Positions 34,632 through 41,456 of a stretch of 41,456 nucleotides of DNA are shown piece by piece. Origin of the DNA: Gammaproteobacteria bacterium (GTDB taxonomy: Bacteria > Pseudomonadota > Gammaproteobacteria > Arenicellales > UBA868); assembly GCA_014239255.1 (NCBI GenBank), contig JAAZZE010000015.1:1-41456 (forward strand). Direction: 5' to 3'. Both the position numbers and the translations under genes were made by a program. The notes below the pieces were generated by a model that saw only the letters and a program-made list of their open reading frames with translations, was not told the DNA's origin and did no database searches. Every line of letters begins with the position of its first letter. The stretch's first letter is position 1.

Positions 34632-34658
34632 TTAGCACTCAAGGTAATAGAGTGCTAA
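34632..34658 (+). promoter_or_regulatory. CIRCE element (HrcA operator) in front of rpoH
   Basis: TTAGCACTC (34632-34640), nine bases, GAGTGCTAA (34650-34658) is an exact match to the CIRCE consensus, including the spacer length. It lies 36 bases before the rpoH ATG, so it overlaps the likely promoter or the start of the leader RNA. An AT-rich TAAAAT overlaps its right arm (34656-34661), and TTGAAA lies at 34589-34594. HrcA bound here should repress rpoH until heat shock. Confidence 0.92.
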
Positions 34659-34694
34659 AATATGCGTGTACCCTGAAATAAGGATGACACGTTC

Positions 34695-35555
34695 ATGAGC
34701 CAGACCCTATCTATCGCAACCGATCTTGGCCCTAGCCAGGGGCTAACGCGGTACCTGCACGAGGTGAGTGAAGCTTCTATTCTTACGGCGGAAGAGGAGA
34801 AATCACTCGCGCAGCGTTACCATGATGACGACGATCTCGAGGCTGCCCGGCAGTTGGTATTTTCCCATTTGCGGTTTGTCGTCTCGATTGCCCGGGGTTT
34901 TTCCGGATATGGACTTCCTTTGGCTGATCTTATTCAGGAGGGTAATGTTGGGCTGATGAAGGCCGTGAAAAGATTCGATCATCAACGAGATATACGACTG
35001 GTATCTTTTGCCGTGCACTGGATAAAGGCAGAGATTTACGATTACGTCGTTCGCAACTGGCGAATGGTTAAAGTGGCTACCACCAAGGCCCAGCGCAAAT
35101 TGTTTTTTAATCTGCGCAAAAATCGGGCACGACTAGGCGTAATGAAAGAAGATGAAGTCGAGTCGATGGCGACAACGCTTGATGTGAATCCGAAAATAGT
35201 GCGGGAGATGGAAACCCGCATGAGTGGTCATGACGTGGCCTTCGAGCCAGAAGCAAATGATGATGAGACACCGCGTTTCTTGGCGCCAGCCGAAGCACTG
35301 GGGGATTCTTCGCGAGATCCTGGGGTACTGGTTTCCCAGGCAGACGAGCAGCGTTCTCGCCAGGCCCAGCTCAGTAAAGCGCTGGCCAGTCTGGATGACC
35401 GCAGTCGCGATATTATCCAGGCGCGCTGGCTTGTTGAGTTGGGGGGGAGGAGTACCCTCGGTGATTTAGGAGCAAAGTACGGGGTTTCAGCTGAACGGAT
35501 TCGCCAGATTGAAAAGCGGGCAATGGAACAAATGCGGGTGGCCGCAACGGCCTGA
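34695..35555 (+). CDS. rpoH: RpoH, heat-shock sigma factor (sigma-32)
   Basis: RpoH directs RNA polymerase to heat-shock promoters. Region 2 is clear: LVFSHLRFVVSIARGFSGYG, DLIQEGNVGLMKAVKRFD, and RLVSFAVHWIKAEIYDYVVRNW. The RpoH box QRKLFFNLR is at residues 133-141, which separates RpoH from RpoD and RpoS. Region 4 ends with LGDLGAKYGVSAERIRQIEK. The 286-residue length is normal. AAGGAT lies nine bases before the ATG. In Escherichia coli the order is ftsY-ftsE-ftsX-rpoH; here ftsEX is absent and a CIRCE element occupies the leader, so expression is probably controlled by HrcA. The N-terminus is typical (TRYLHEVSEASILTAEEE). Confidence 0.97.
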   Translation: MSQTLSIATDLGPSQGLTRYLHEVSEASILTAEEEKSLAQRYHDDDDLEAARQLVFSHLRFVVSIARGFSGYGLPLADLIQEGNVGLMKAVKRFDHQRDIRLVSFAVHWIKAEIYDYVVRNWRMVKVATTKAQRKLFFNLRKNRARLGVMKEDEVESMATTLDVNPKIVREMETRMSGHDVAFEPEANDDETPRFLAPAEALGDSSRDPGVLVSQADEQRSRQAQLSKALASLDDRSRDIIQARWLVELGGRSTLGDLGAKYGVSAERIRQIEKRAMEQMRVAATA

Positions 35556-35564
35556 TAATGTGAA

Positions 35565-35582
35565 CCCCGATTCTGTGCGGGG
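35565..35582 (+). terminator. Possible terminator between convergent rpoH and argF
   Basis: CCCCG (35565-35569) pairs with CGGGG (35578-35582) across an 8-base loop, nine bases after the rpoH stop. The following CTTGTCGTCT is poor in T, so it would be a weak terminator or just a 3'-end hairpin. Confidence 0.35.
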
Positions 35583-35597
35583 CTTGTCGTCTAGCGT

Positions 35598-36500
35598 TTA
35601 GGCGAGCAAAAACTCAATCAGGGCTTTTTGTGCGTGCAGACGGTTTTCTGCCTCGTCCCAAACAACACTTTGGAGCCCATCGATCACTTCAGCTGCAACT
35701 TCCTGACCTCGGTAGGCCGGCAGGCAGTGCATGAATAGTGCATCCGGAGCAGCACCAGCCATCATCTGGCTATCGATCTGAAATCCGTGGAATACCTTGA
35801 GCCGCTCAGCTTTTTCGGCTTCCTGCCCCATGCCAGCCCAGGTGTCGGTGACCACGAGATCAGCACCGGCCACTGCTTCACTTGGCTGGTTTGTTAACGT
35901 ACACCGCCTGCCAGCGGCGGCGACTATCTCAGGATGGGGGCGATACAAATCCGGCGCCCCGATTTGTAGTGAGAACTTCATCATTGCGGCCGCATTAATC
36001 CATGACTGGCAGACATTGCTGCTACCATCGCCAACGAATGCAACCCGGGCATCACGCATTTCACCTCGATGCTCGCAAAAAGTCTGGATATCGGCAAGTA
36101 ACTGACAAGGATGGAAGGCATCGGACAGGGCATTGATAACAGGCACTTGTGAGTGAGTCGCCATGGTTGTTGCCCGGTCGTGTGGTCCAGTGCGCAGGAC
36201 AATAATATCTGCCATGCTGGAGACGATTCGTGCGGTATCGCTGATTGATTCTCCTCGACTCATCTGACTGTCGCCGGGCGATAGGAAAACAGACGAACCA
36301 CCCAGCTGCGTACAGGCGACCTCAAATGAGACCCGGGTGCGGGTCGATGATTTTTCAAAAATCAACACCATAGTGCGAGAATCAAGCAGAGTCAGCCGTT
36401 GTCCGCCTCCTTGAGCACGTTTCAAGGTGATCGCCCGGCGAATAATATCTCCCAGTTCTGCGGGAGACAGATCACGTAAGGTCAGGAAATGCCGCGTCAT
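35598..36500 (-). CDS. argF: ArgF, ornithine carbamoyltransferase
   Basis: ArgF makes citrulline from ornithine and carbamoyl phosphate. Signatures: carbamoyl-phosphate loop EKSSTRTRVSFEVACTQLGG, VFLSPGDSQMSRGESISDTA, HPCQLLADIQTF (FHPCQ), VGDGSSNVCQSW, the ornithine loop as DTWAGMGQE (usual DVWxSMGxE), and MHCLPAYRGQEV. Length 300 residues, as in the Pseudomonas/arginine-inducible anabolic type. The ATG at 36500 starts MTRHFLTLRDLS. It is divergent from argG, so two consecutive arginine steps flank one regulatory region (36501-36685). A strong promoter at 36571-36599 fires into a terminator-like hairpin before the gene. Confidence 0.96.
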   Translation of the reverse strand: MTRHFLTLRDLSPAELGDIIRRAITLKRAQGGGQRLTLLDSRTMVLIFEKSSTRTRVSFEVACTQLGGSSVFLSPGDSQMSRGESISDTARIVSSMADIIVLRTGPHDRATTMATHSQVPVINALSDAFHPCQLLADIQTFCEHRGEMRDARVAFVGDGSSNVCQSWINAAAMMKFSLQIGAPDLYRPHPEIVAAAGRRCTLTNQPSEAVAGADLVVTDTWAGMGQEAEKAERLKVFHGFQIDSQMMAGAAPDALFMHCLPAYRGQEVAAEVIDGLQSVVWDEAENRLHAQKALIEFLLA

Positions 36501-36530
36501 GCTGTCGACCTATCGAAGGTGGCGTGTCAC

Positions 36531-36558
36531 AAAAAATAAAACGCCCACTTAAAGGGCG
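36531..36558 (-). terminator. Terminator-like hairpin in the argF leader (possible attenuator)
   Basis: On the reverse strand CGCCC (36558-36554), a 7-base loop and GGGCG (36546-36542) form a stem, followed by TTTTATTTTTT (36541-36531). The polarity is that of argF, whose ATG is 31 bases further on. No reverse-strand gene ends here, so it lies in the argF leader RNA. Confidence 0.55.
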
Positions 36559-36570
36559 CTCAAACTACAA

Positions 36571-36599
36571 ATTCTAGGGTTCGGCGATAGATTCTGCAA
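36571..36599 (-). promoter_or_regulatory. Predicted sigma-70 promoter of argF
   Basis: On the reverse strand TTGCAG (36599-36594), a 17-base spacer and TAGAAT (36576-36571) make a good sigma-70 promoter. RNA would start near 36564, only about six bases before the hairpin stem at 36558. Confidence 0.6.
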
Positions 36600-36618
36600 C
36601 CGAGGCCTGTTTGACCGC

Positions 36619-36627
36619 TGATATAAT
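36619..36627 (+). promoter_or_regulatory. Extended -10 promoter of argG
   Basis: TG (36619-36620), one base, then TATAAT (36622-36627) is a perfect extended -10 element. No recognisable -35 box lies at the right distance, as is usual for this promoter class. The start would be near 36634, about 50 bases before the argG GTG. It overlaps the upstream part of the divergent argF promoter region. Confidence 0.6.
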
Positions 36628-36685
36628 GAGGTGCGTTTTGCCGGCGTAGTCGGTGACTTGCCCCGCTCAGCAGACGGATCACATT

Positions 36686-37900
36686 GTGAAAAAAATTAAC
36701 AAGGCAGTACTTGCCTATTCTGGGGGATTGGATACTTCAATTATCCTTAAATGGCTGCAGGATCAGTATCATTGTGAAGTTGTGACCTTTACTGCCGATA
36801 TTGGCCAGGGCGAGGAATTGGAGCCCGCTCGGGAGAAGGCCAGGATTCTAGGTGTCAAGGAGATATTCATTGAGGATTTGCGCGAGGAATTTGCGCGAGA
36901 CTATATCTTTCCGATGTTCCGCGCGAATACCTTATACGAAGGGGAGTACCTGCTGGGAACTGCAATTGCCCGCCCGCTGATTGCGCGCCACCTGGTTCGA
37001 ATTGCCTCGGAAACCGGAGCCGACGCCATCGCCCATGGTGCTACCGGCAAGGGTAACGACCAGGTACGTTTCGAGTTAAACGCTTACGCACTTAATCCGG
37101 AGATTCGAGTGATCGCGCCGTGGCGGGAATGGGACCTGAACTCTCGCGAACGGTTGGTTGCGTATGCTCGAAAACATGCTATCCCGGTCGAAACGCGCGA
37201 CGATGGCGGTGCTGATTACTCCATGGACGCTAATATGCTGCACATCTCGTATGAGGGTGGTGAGCTTGAGAACCCTTGGACTGCACCCGATGAATCCGTG
37301 TGGCGCTGGACTGTGTCACCACGTGAGGCGCCGGATGAGCCTGAGACAGTTGAGTTAACCTTCTCAGCCGGAGACCCGGTAGCAATCGGTGGTGAATCTC
37401 TCAGTCCTGGTCAGATGGTGTTGGCGCTTAACCAGTTGGGCGCTCGGCATGGTATCGGGCGCGCAGACATCGTTGAAAACCGATACGTGGGCATGAAGAG
37501 TCGGGGCTGTTATGAAACCCCCGGGGGAACCATATTACTCAAGGCGCATCGGGCGATCGAGTCCATTACGCTGGATCGGGAGGTCGCCCACCTGAAGGAT
37601 GAACTTATGCCGCGCTATGCGGCGCTCATCTACAATGGTTATTGGTTTGCCCCGGAAAGAAAAATGTTGCAGCGAATGATCGATGAATCCCAGGTACGAG
37701 TTAACGGTGTGGTACGGCTCGAACTGTACAAGGGCAGCGTAACGGTCTGTGGCCGGCGCTCGGATACAGATTCGTTGTTTGATGAGAGCGTGGTTACCTT
37801 CGAAGACGACCAAGGTGCATATCATCAGGGAGATGCTGATGGCTTTATCAAGCTGAATGCGCTCAGGCTACGAATCGCCAGGAGGAAGGGCCGACTCTAA
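36686..37900 (+). CDS. argG: ArgG, argininosuccinate synthase
   Basis: ArgG condenses citrulline with aspartate at the cost of ATP to AMP. Signatures: the ATP pyrophosphatase P-loop [16 protein letters not shown] at the N-terminus, [65 protein letters not shown], and [18 protein letters not shown]. The start GTG 36686 gives [14 protein letters not shown], as in homologues (about 404 residues). A GTG at 36653 would add 11 unrelated residues, though a weak CGGA lies before 36686 and none before 36653. It is divergent from argF. argH is not in the window. Confidence 0.97.
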   Translation: MKKINKAVLAYSGGLDTSIILKWLQDQYHCEVVTFTADIGQGEELEPAREKARILGVKEIFIEDLREEFARDYIFPMFRANTLYEGEYLLGTAIARPLIARHLVRIASETGADAIAHGATGKGNDQVRFELNAYALNPEIRVIAPWREWDLNSRERLVAYARKHAIPVETRDDGGADYSMDANMLHISYEGGELENPWTAPDESVWRWTVSPREAPDEPETVELTFSAGDPVAIGGESLSPGQMVLALNQLGARHGIGRADIVENRYVGMKSRGCYETPGGTILLKAHRAIESITLDREVAHLKDELMPRYAALIYNGYWFAPERKMLQRMIDESQVRVNGVVRLELYKGSVTVCGRRSDTDSLFDESVVTFEDDQGAYHQGDADGFIKLNALRLRIARRKGRL

Positions 37901-37960
37901 AACCGGGCTGTTGATCCGGGTGCCGGCTTTTCCTGGCCGACTCCAGTCACCCAGGGCCAG

Positions 37961-38893
37961 TTGAAAACGAACCATTCAGATCCACCACGTTTCCGGTTGT
38001 CTTTTCTGGCGCCCCGGTATTGGGGCACCTGGATACTGGCCGGGATTTTAGGCCTTTGTGTCTTATTGCCAAGGCGGTGGGTGTTAGCCCTAGGGCGTCA
38101 GATTGGCCGACTGTTTTTTCGCCGCAACCAGAAACGGGTGCGCATCGCCCGCATCAACCTCGCCTGGTGTTTTCCTGATCAGGATGAAGCAGCGCGTGAG
38201 GCTATACTGCATGAACATCTGGCCTGTTACGGCCAGGCTATTCTTGATCTGGGCTTGATCTGGTGGGCTCCCCGTTCCCGGCTCGACCGTCTGTGCACCA
38301 TCCATGGTGAAGCCGAACTGCAGACTCTGCAATGTTTGGGCGAGAAAGTACTGTTGATCATCCCCCATGTGCTGGGTATCGATATGGCCGGGGCAGCTCT
38401 TGCCCGACTGGGTGCCGGGGCATCAATGATGAAGGCGCCTTCCAGCCCCTTATTGAATTGGCGGCTGTGGCAAGGCCGCTCCCGTTTTGGCGCGCAGATT
38501 TTCACCCGCGAGAAGGGTTTGCGACCGTTGGTCAAAGCGATTCGGGCCGGCCGGATCGGCTACCTCATGCCCGATGAAGATCTGGGTCACACCCATTCGG
38601 TATTTGCCCCATTTTTCGGAATCGCGACTGCAACGTTGCCTGTAGTTGGTCGTGTGGCTAAGATGACGAAAGCGAAGGTGATCCCGGTTTTCTGCCGACT
38701 CGATGAAGATGGTCGCTATCATGTTACTTTGGGTCCAGCGCTGCCTGGTTTTCCCCAGAATGATGCGGTGAAAGATGCCATGGCCGTGAATGCGGCATTC
38801 GAGGCAGGTATCCGCAGTGCGCCCGAACAGTACCTGTGGACTTTGAGGTGGTTTCGCACCCGTCCTAATGATGAGCCCTCGCCTTATGAGTGA
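37961..38893 (+). CDS. LpxL/HtrB-family lipid A secondary acyltransferase
   Basis: This family transfers a fatty acyl chain to lipid A precursors at the inner membrane. The N-terminal part PRYWGTWILAGILGLCVLLP is a membrane anchor. The catalytic HX4D motif is PHVLGIDMAG. Further conserved elements are KAPSSPLLNWRLWQGRSRFGA, YLMPDEDLG (DxDxG-type loop), FFGIATATLP, and the C-terminal YLWTLRWFRTRP (usual QYMWxHRRFKTRP). 310 residues is normal. The start is TTG 37961 with AGGG nearby; no ATG is available before the domain. It is 60 bases after argG and may open the LPS region that follows. LpxL-like and LpxM-like members cannot be told apart here. Confidence 0.88.
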   Translation: MKTNHSDPPRFRLSFLAPRYWGTWILAGILGLCVLLPRRWVLALGRQIGRLFFRRNQKRVRIARINLAWCFPDQDEAAREAILHEHLACYGQAILDLGLIWWAPRSRLDRLCTIHGEAELQTLQCLGEKVLLIIPHVLGIDMAGAALARLGAGASMMKAPSSPLLNWRLWQGRSRFGAQIFTREKGLRPLVKAIRAGRIGYLMPDEDLGHTHSVFAPFFGIATATLPVVGRVAKMTKAKVIPVFCRLDEDGRYHVTLGPALPGFPQNDAVKDAMAVNAAFEAGIRSAPEQYLWTLRWFRTRPNDEPSPYE

Positions 38894-39057
38894 TAGAAAA
38901 TGCCGAAATTTATTTTATACCTATTTTGTTAATGTGCTAGCGACTTTGCTTTGCGAATTATGTTTGTGTTAAGAGGTATCCTGCTAGAAGAATTGTGAAG
39001 CGTGACGGCGGTATGGCTGGGATTCGATCGCAGGGAGATAATCATACTTTATTCATC

Positions 39058-40302
39058 ATGATCGGACGCCTTAAAAATTTTCTTGCGAAAAAATCGACTC
39101 CTCGAGTGGTTGAATATCATATTGATGAGCCCGAGACGAAGGGGTCGATCGAGCGCTCGTCTTTTCGAGTGCGAGGGTGGGTGACCTTTGATAAGGAGGT
39201 GTCTTCTGAAGAGCTGGTTTTCTGGTTGATCGGCAGCTCAAAAAAATGGCAACTGAGTCATCAGTGTCGACCGGACGTGAGTGGTGCTAAACCAGGCCAA
39301 TTTGCATACGGTTTTTTTTCCTGTGTTGATTACCTTGATATTTTCCCAAGCACTGATGCGTTGATATTGGAGATAGAATTTCCTCAGGGCAAGACGCAGA
39401 TTGAAATAGGACTGACGGCGTCTGACGTCGCTAACGATGTCGAGGGGTATTTTCGGCAGGGACAAAGAACGACATGGGAAAACAGTGTTCTTGATACCGA
39501 GATATTGCAGGCATGGCGTGAAGACGGTTACCTATTGCTATCGGAATTTTTTTCGAACAGCAAGATTGACGAGGTAAATGAACATATTAATCAGCTCTGG
39601 GCAGGAAGAGAACGGGTAGACAGTGGGATTACGATTGATGCATGGATTGACACTCCTCGGCAGAGACGAATGAGCTTTGCTAGTGCCTCTGATGATGTTC
39701 GTAGCTGCCCATATAAGCTCAACGACCTTTTCCTGGCGGATCCTTACATCCGTGAGGTAATACTGGATCCGCGGCTCGCTGGTGTTTTGAGAGATCTGCT
39801 GGAGGGTGATGCCACGATTTGTAGCTCATTGTTTTTTGAATATGGCTCCGAGCAATCGGCACACTACGATACGTTTTATATGGCGCCGTTGGTGAAGAAC
39901 CGAATGCTGGCGACCTGGGTTGCGTTGGAAGACGTCGATCTTGCCTCAGGACCATTGTTCTACTATCCTCGTAGTCATCACATTGCGCCGTACCGATTTA
40001 GAGATGGCCGATACAATATGACTCCCGAAGAAGCAGACCAATGCTTCAGTTATGTCCATGACACGATAAAGAAAGAAGGAATTAGTCAGACTCCCCTCAT
40101 TGCGCGCAAGGGAGATGTGTTTATCTGGCATGCACATCTTTTACATGGTGGCGAAACAATTCTCGATCGAACTCGAACAAGGCGATCACTCGTAACCCAT
40201 TTTTTCCGTCACGGCGATCCGATGGGTGGTATGCTGGACATAGAGTTTCAGAAAAATCGCTTCTATCTCCCTAGGGAGTTTCTTTCGGCCGAAGAATCTT
40301 AG
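39058..40302 (+). CDS. PhyH-family dioxygenase with an extra N-terminal domain
   Basis: The C-terminal part (from about residue 135) is a phytanoyl-CoA dioxygenase-like, non-heme Fe(II)/2-oxoglutarate enzyme: WREDGYLLLSEFFSNSKIDE, the iron motif HxD as AHYDTFYM, LATWVALEDVDLASGPLFYYPRSH, and the distal His plus Arg in FIWHAHLLHGGETILDRTRTRRS. The first 115 residues form a separate beta-rich domain (FRVRGWVTFDKEVSSEELVF, PGQFAYGFFSCVDYL) resembling, from memory, N-terminal domains attached to sugar-modifying enzymes in O-antigen loci. Substrate unknown; hydroxylation of a lipid or sugar of the LPS is plausible given the neighbours. ATG 39058 fits the domain start, but ATG 39013 and GTG 38995 are open in frame. 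Codon use is more AT-rich than in the housekeeping genes. Confidence 0.75.
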   Translation: MIGRLKNFLAKKSTPRVVEYHIDEPETKGSIERSSFRVRGWVTFDKEVSSEELVFWLIGSSKKWQLSHQCRPDVSGAKPGQFAYGFFSCVDYLDIFPSTDALILEIEFPQGKTQIEIGLTASDVANDVEGYFRQGQRTTWENSVLDTEILQAWREDGYLLLSEFFSNSKIDEVNEHINQLWAGRERVDSGITIDAWIDTPRQRRMSFASASDDVRSCPYKLNDLFLADPYIREVILDPRLAGVLRDLLEGDATICSSLFFEYGSEQSAHYDTFYMAPLVKNRMLATWVALEDVDLASGPLFYYPRSHHIAPYRFRDGRYNMTPEEADQCFSYVHDTIKKEGISQTPLIARKGDVFIWHAHLLHGGETILDRTRTRRSLVTHFFRHGDPMGGMLDIEFQKNRFYLPREFLSAEES

Positions 40303-40477
40303 GCCAGGCCCTGACGTTGATCTTCTAATCAATCATGCGTAACCTCGGAATAAAGCCGACGACGAATCTTTTGCAAATAAAGATGTGTTGGAGGATTCAG
40401 CTTAGAGCGAGGCAGTCCAAGGCAATCTGTTCTGAAACGGTCCAATGCCTTAAGCGATCAATCTCTAGAGTTGTGTT

Positions 40478-40490
40478 CTCCGATTCGGAG
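40478..40490 (+). promoter_or_regulatory. Small hairpin masking the Shine-Dalgarno of the GT9 gene
   Basis: CTCCG (40478-40482) pairs with CGGAG (40486-40490), which is the Shine-Dalgarno of the next gene, across a 3-base loop. Rest of 40303-40496: no other element seen. Confidence 0.35.
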
Positions 40491-40496
40491 TTGTAA

Positions 40497-41456
40497 GTGG
40501 TACGGGATATTCTGCTGATTAAGCAGACATCACTTGGTGACGTCGTGCACGCCACGGCGGCAATTAGATCCGTGAGACTCGCTTATCCGAAAGCCCGAAT
40601 TGCGGTTTTGACCTCGACGACTGCTGCCGACGTTCTGAATCCTAGTGAAGATATCGACGATCTGCTTACCTTTGATCGCTACCGCGTGAAGGCAAATTGG
40701 TGGCGAAGGCCGCTGTGGACGATTGGCCACATCAGCAAGACCATAAAGCAGGTCAGAAGGACACGCTTTGATATCGCCATCGATCTTCAGGGAAGCTGGA
40801 AAACGGTGATTTTTCTTTGGGCGGCGCGTACCCAAAATCGCTTTGTGAAGGGTAGGTGGTGGTTTGCTAAACGATTTCATCAGCCAAAACTGCATGCCGT
40901 TGATGAGATGGAAGGCGTTTTGATGTTAAGCGGAATAGATCCCCAGCAGCATCACCCAGTGTTAACGCTAAAGGACGAAGATCGTGAGAAAGCGGCCAGC
41001 TTGCTGGCTGAGTTGCCGATTAACAAACGAAAGCTCGCGATTTTTTGTCCGACCACGCGATGGCCGACGAAAAATTGGCCTCTGCAGAACTATCTCGCTC
41101 TTGCCGAAAAACTAAAAGATCATTTCTACGTCGTCTTTACAGGAAGTCCAGATGATAAAGCGGTCATTGATAAATGGATAGCGACTACTTCACCATCTAA
41201 GGTCAAGAATCTCGCCGGCAGTCTTTCGCTTCGAGAATTCTTCGCGCTGATGAGCTCTGCGGATCTCGTGGTGACTGGCGATAGCCTGCCGATGCATGCG
41301 GCATCCGCTTTTGGCCGCCCTTTAGTTGCGCTTTTCGGTCCGACAGATGAGGCGCTTGTGGGGCCAAGAAGCAAAAATTCTTTTGTATTGCGAGCGGATG
41401 TGAATTGCGTGCGCTGTTATCGAAGGCGTAGCTGTGAAAAGGATTGCATCAGTGCC
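40497..41456 (+). CDS. Glycosyltransferase family 9 (heptosyltransferase-like), cut by window end
   Basis: The frame is open to the last base, 320 codons. GT9 enzymes transfer heptose from ADP-heptose to the LPS core. Family signs: RDILLIKQTSLGDVVHATAA at the N-terminus; FDIAIDLQGSWKT; FCPTTRWPTKNWPLQNYLAL, matching the ADP-heptose binding P-x-R-W-x-K-xW region; YVVFTGSPDD; NLAGSLSLREFFALMSSADL; VVTGDSLPMHAASAFGRPLVAL; FGPTDEALVGP. A cysteine cluster CVRCYRRRSCEKDC lies near the end, common in GT9 proteins. The start is GTG 40497 with CGGAG six bases upstream; a TAA immediately precedes it in frame. Only a short C-terminal piece is missing. It follows the PhyH gene by 194 bases in the same direction. 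Confidence 0.88.
   Translation, partial: MVRDILLIKQTSLGDVVHATAAIRSVRLAYPKARIAVLTSTTAADVLNPSEDIDDLLTFDRYRVKANWWRRPLWTIGHISKTIKQVRRTRFDIAIDLQGSWKTVIFLWAARTQNRFVKGRWWFAKRFHQPKLHAVDEMEGVLMLSGIDPQQHHPVLTLKDEDREKAASLLAELPINKRKLAIFCPTTRWPTKNWPLQNYLALAEKLKDHFYVVFTGSPDDKAVIDKWIATTSPSKVKNLAGSLSLREFFALMSSADLVVTGDSLPMHAASAFGRPLVALFGPTDEALVGPRSKNSFVLRADVNCVRCYRRRSCEKDCISA

Noticed and set aside
39013-39026. GGCGGTATGGCTG near the start of the LPS genes, resembling the ops element
   Set aside because: Only part of the ops consensus GGCGGTAGCGTG matches and no JUMPstart context is present; probably chance.
40530-41374. Reverse-strand frames of 82 and 121 codons at the right edge
   Set aside because: Both lie wholly inside the GT9 gene and have no recognisable features.

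Overview
The window is a chromosomal segment of a Gammaproteobacterium. Three things indicate this: the tolB-pal-cpoB end of a Tol-Pal operon, the order dciA / secA-argJ-mutT, and a pilB-pilC-pilD-coaE block divergent from pilA. The gene set (type IV pili, heme O synthase, LPS genes, vitamin B12-dependent isobutyryl-CoA mutase) fits an aerobic, Gram-negative, environmental bacterium. I cannot place it at genus level from sequence alone. There is no CRISPR array, prophage, insertion sequence, tRNA or rRNA that I can see.

Layout. 1-2.5 kb: end of the Tol-Pal operon and dciA. 2.5-7 kb: secA, argJ and mutT, head to tail. 7-12.3 kb: a reverse-strand block of a Nudix CoA pyrophosphatase, coaE, pilD, pilC and pilB. 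pilA diverges from it behind a perfect CRP-type operator. 13-16.7 kb: comF, bioC, a relic of a cytochrome-oxidase-cluster gene, cyoE and a DUF938 methyltransferase. 16.8-22.5 kb: reverse-strand pyrD, RsuA-family pseudouridine synthase, purB, an MFS carrier and an AI-2E-type membrane protein. 22.5-28.5 kb: a LiuR-like MerR regulator divergent from fused isobutyryl-CoA mutase icmF, then an MFS and an EamA carrier. 28.5-30.1 kb: a stand-alone FabD-like acyltransferase and an AT-rich 616-base intergenic region. 30.1-33.5 kb: a histidine phosphatase, an AlkA-type glycosylase, a YfhL-type ferredoxin, coaD, an HD-domain protein and rsmD. 33.6-35.6 kb: ftsY and rpoH, without the usual ftsEX between them. 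35.6-37.9 kb: divergent argF and argG. 38-41.5 kb: the start of an LPS/envelope locus (LpxL-type acyltransferase, PhyH dioxygenase, GT9 glycosyltransferase cut by the window edge).

Most genes are housekeeping; the unusual content lies between them. (1) At 29891-29973 on the reverse strand there is a candidate small RNA of about 83 nt that I do not recognise. It has a near-consensus sigma-70 promoter, a 5' stem-loop, an unpaired CCUCCUCC segment complementary to Shine-Dalgarno sequences, and a perfect 12-bp terminator stem with a U8 tail. (2) A perfect CIRCE element (the HrcA operator) lies in front of rpoH, which suggests a repressor-controlled heat-shock sigma factor. (3) A perfect CRP-type palindrome sits at a class II position before pilA. 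(4) A CGTTTACGTAAACG palindrome lies inside the promoter between a LiuR-like regulator and icmF. (5) A relic of a cox-cluster gene directly precedes cyoE, evidence of a deletion. These are readings of sequence pattern; none has been tested by search or experiment here.
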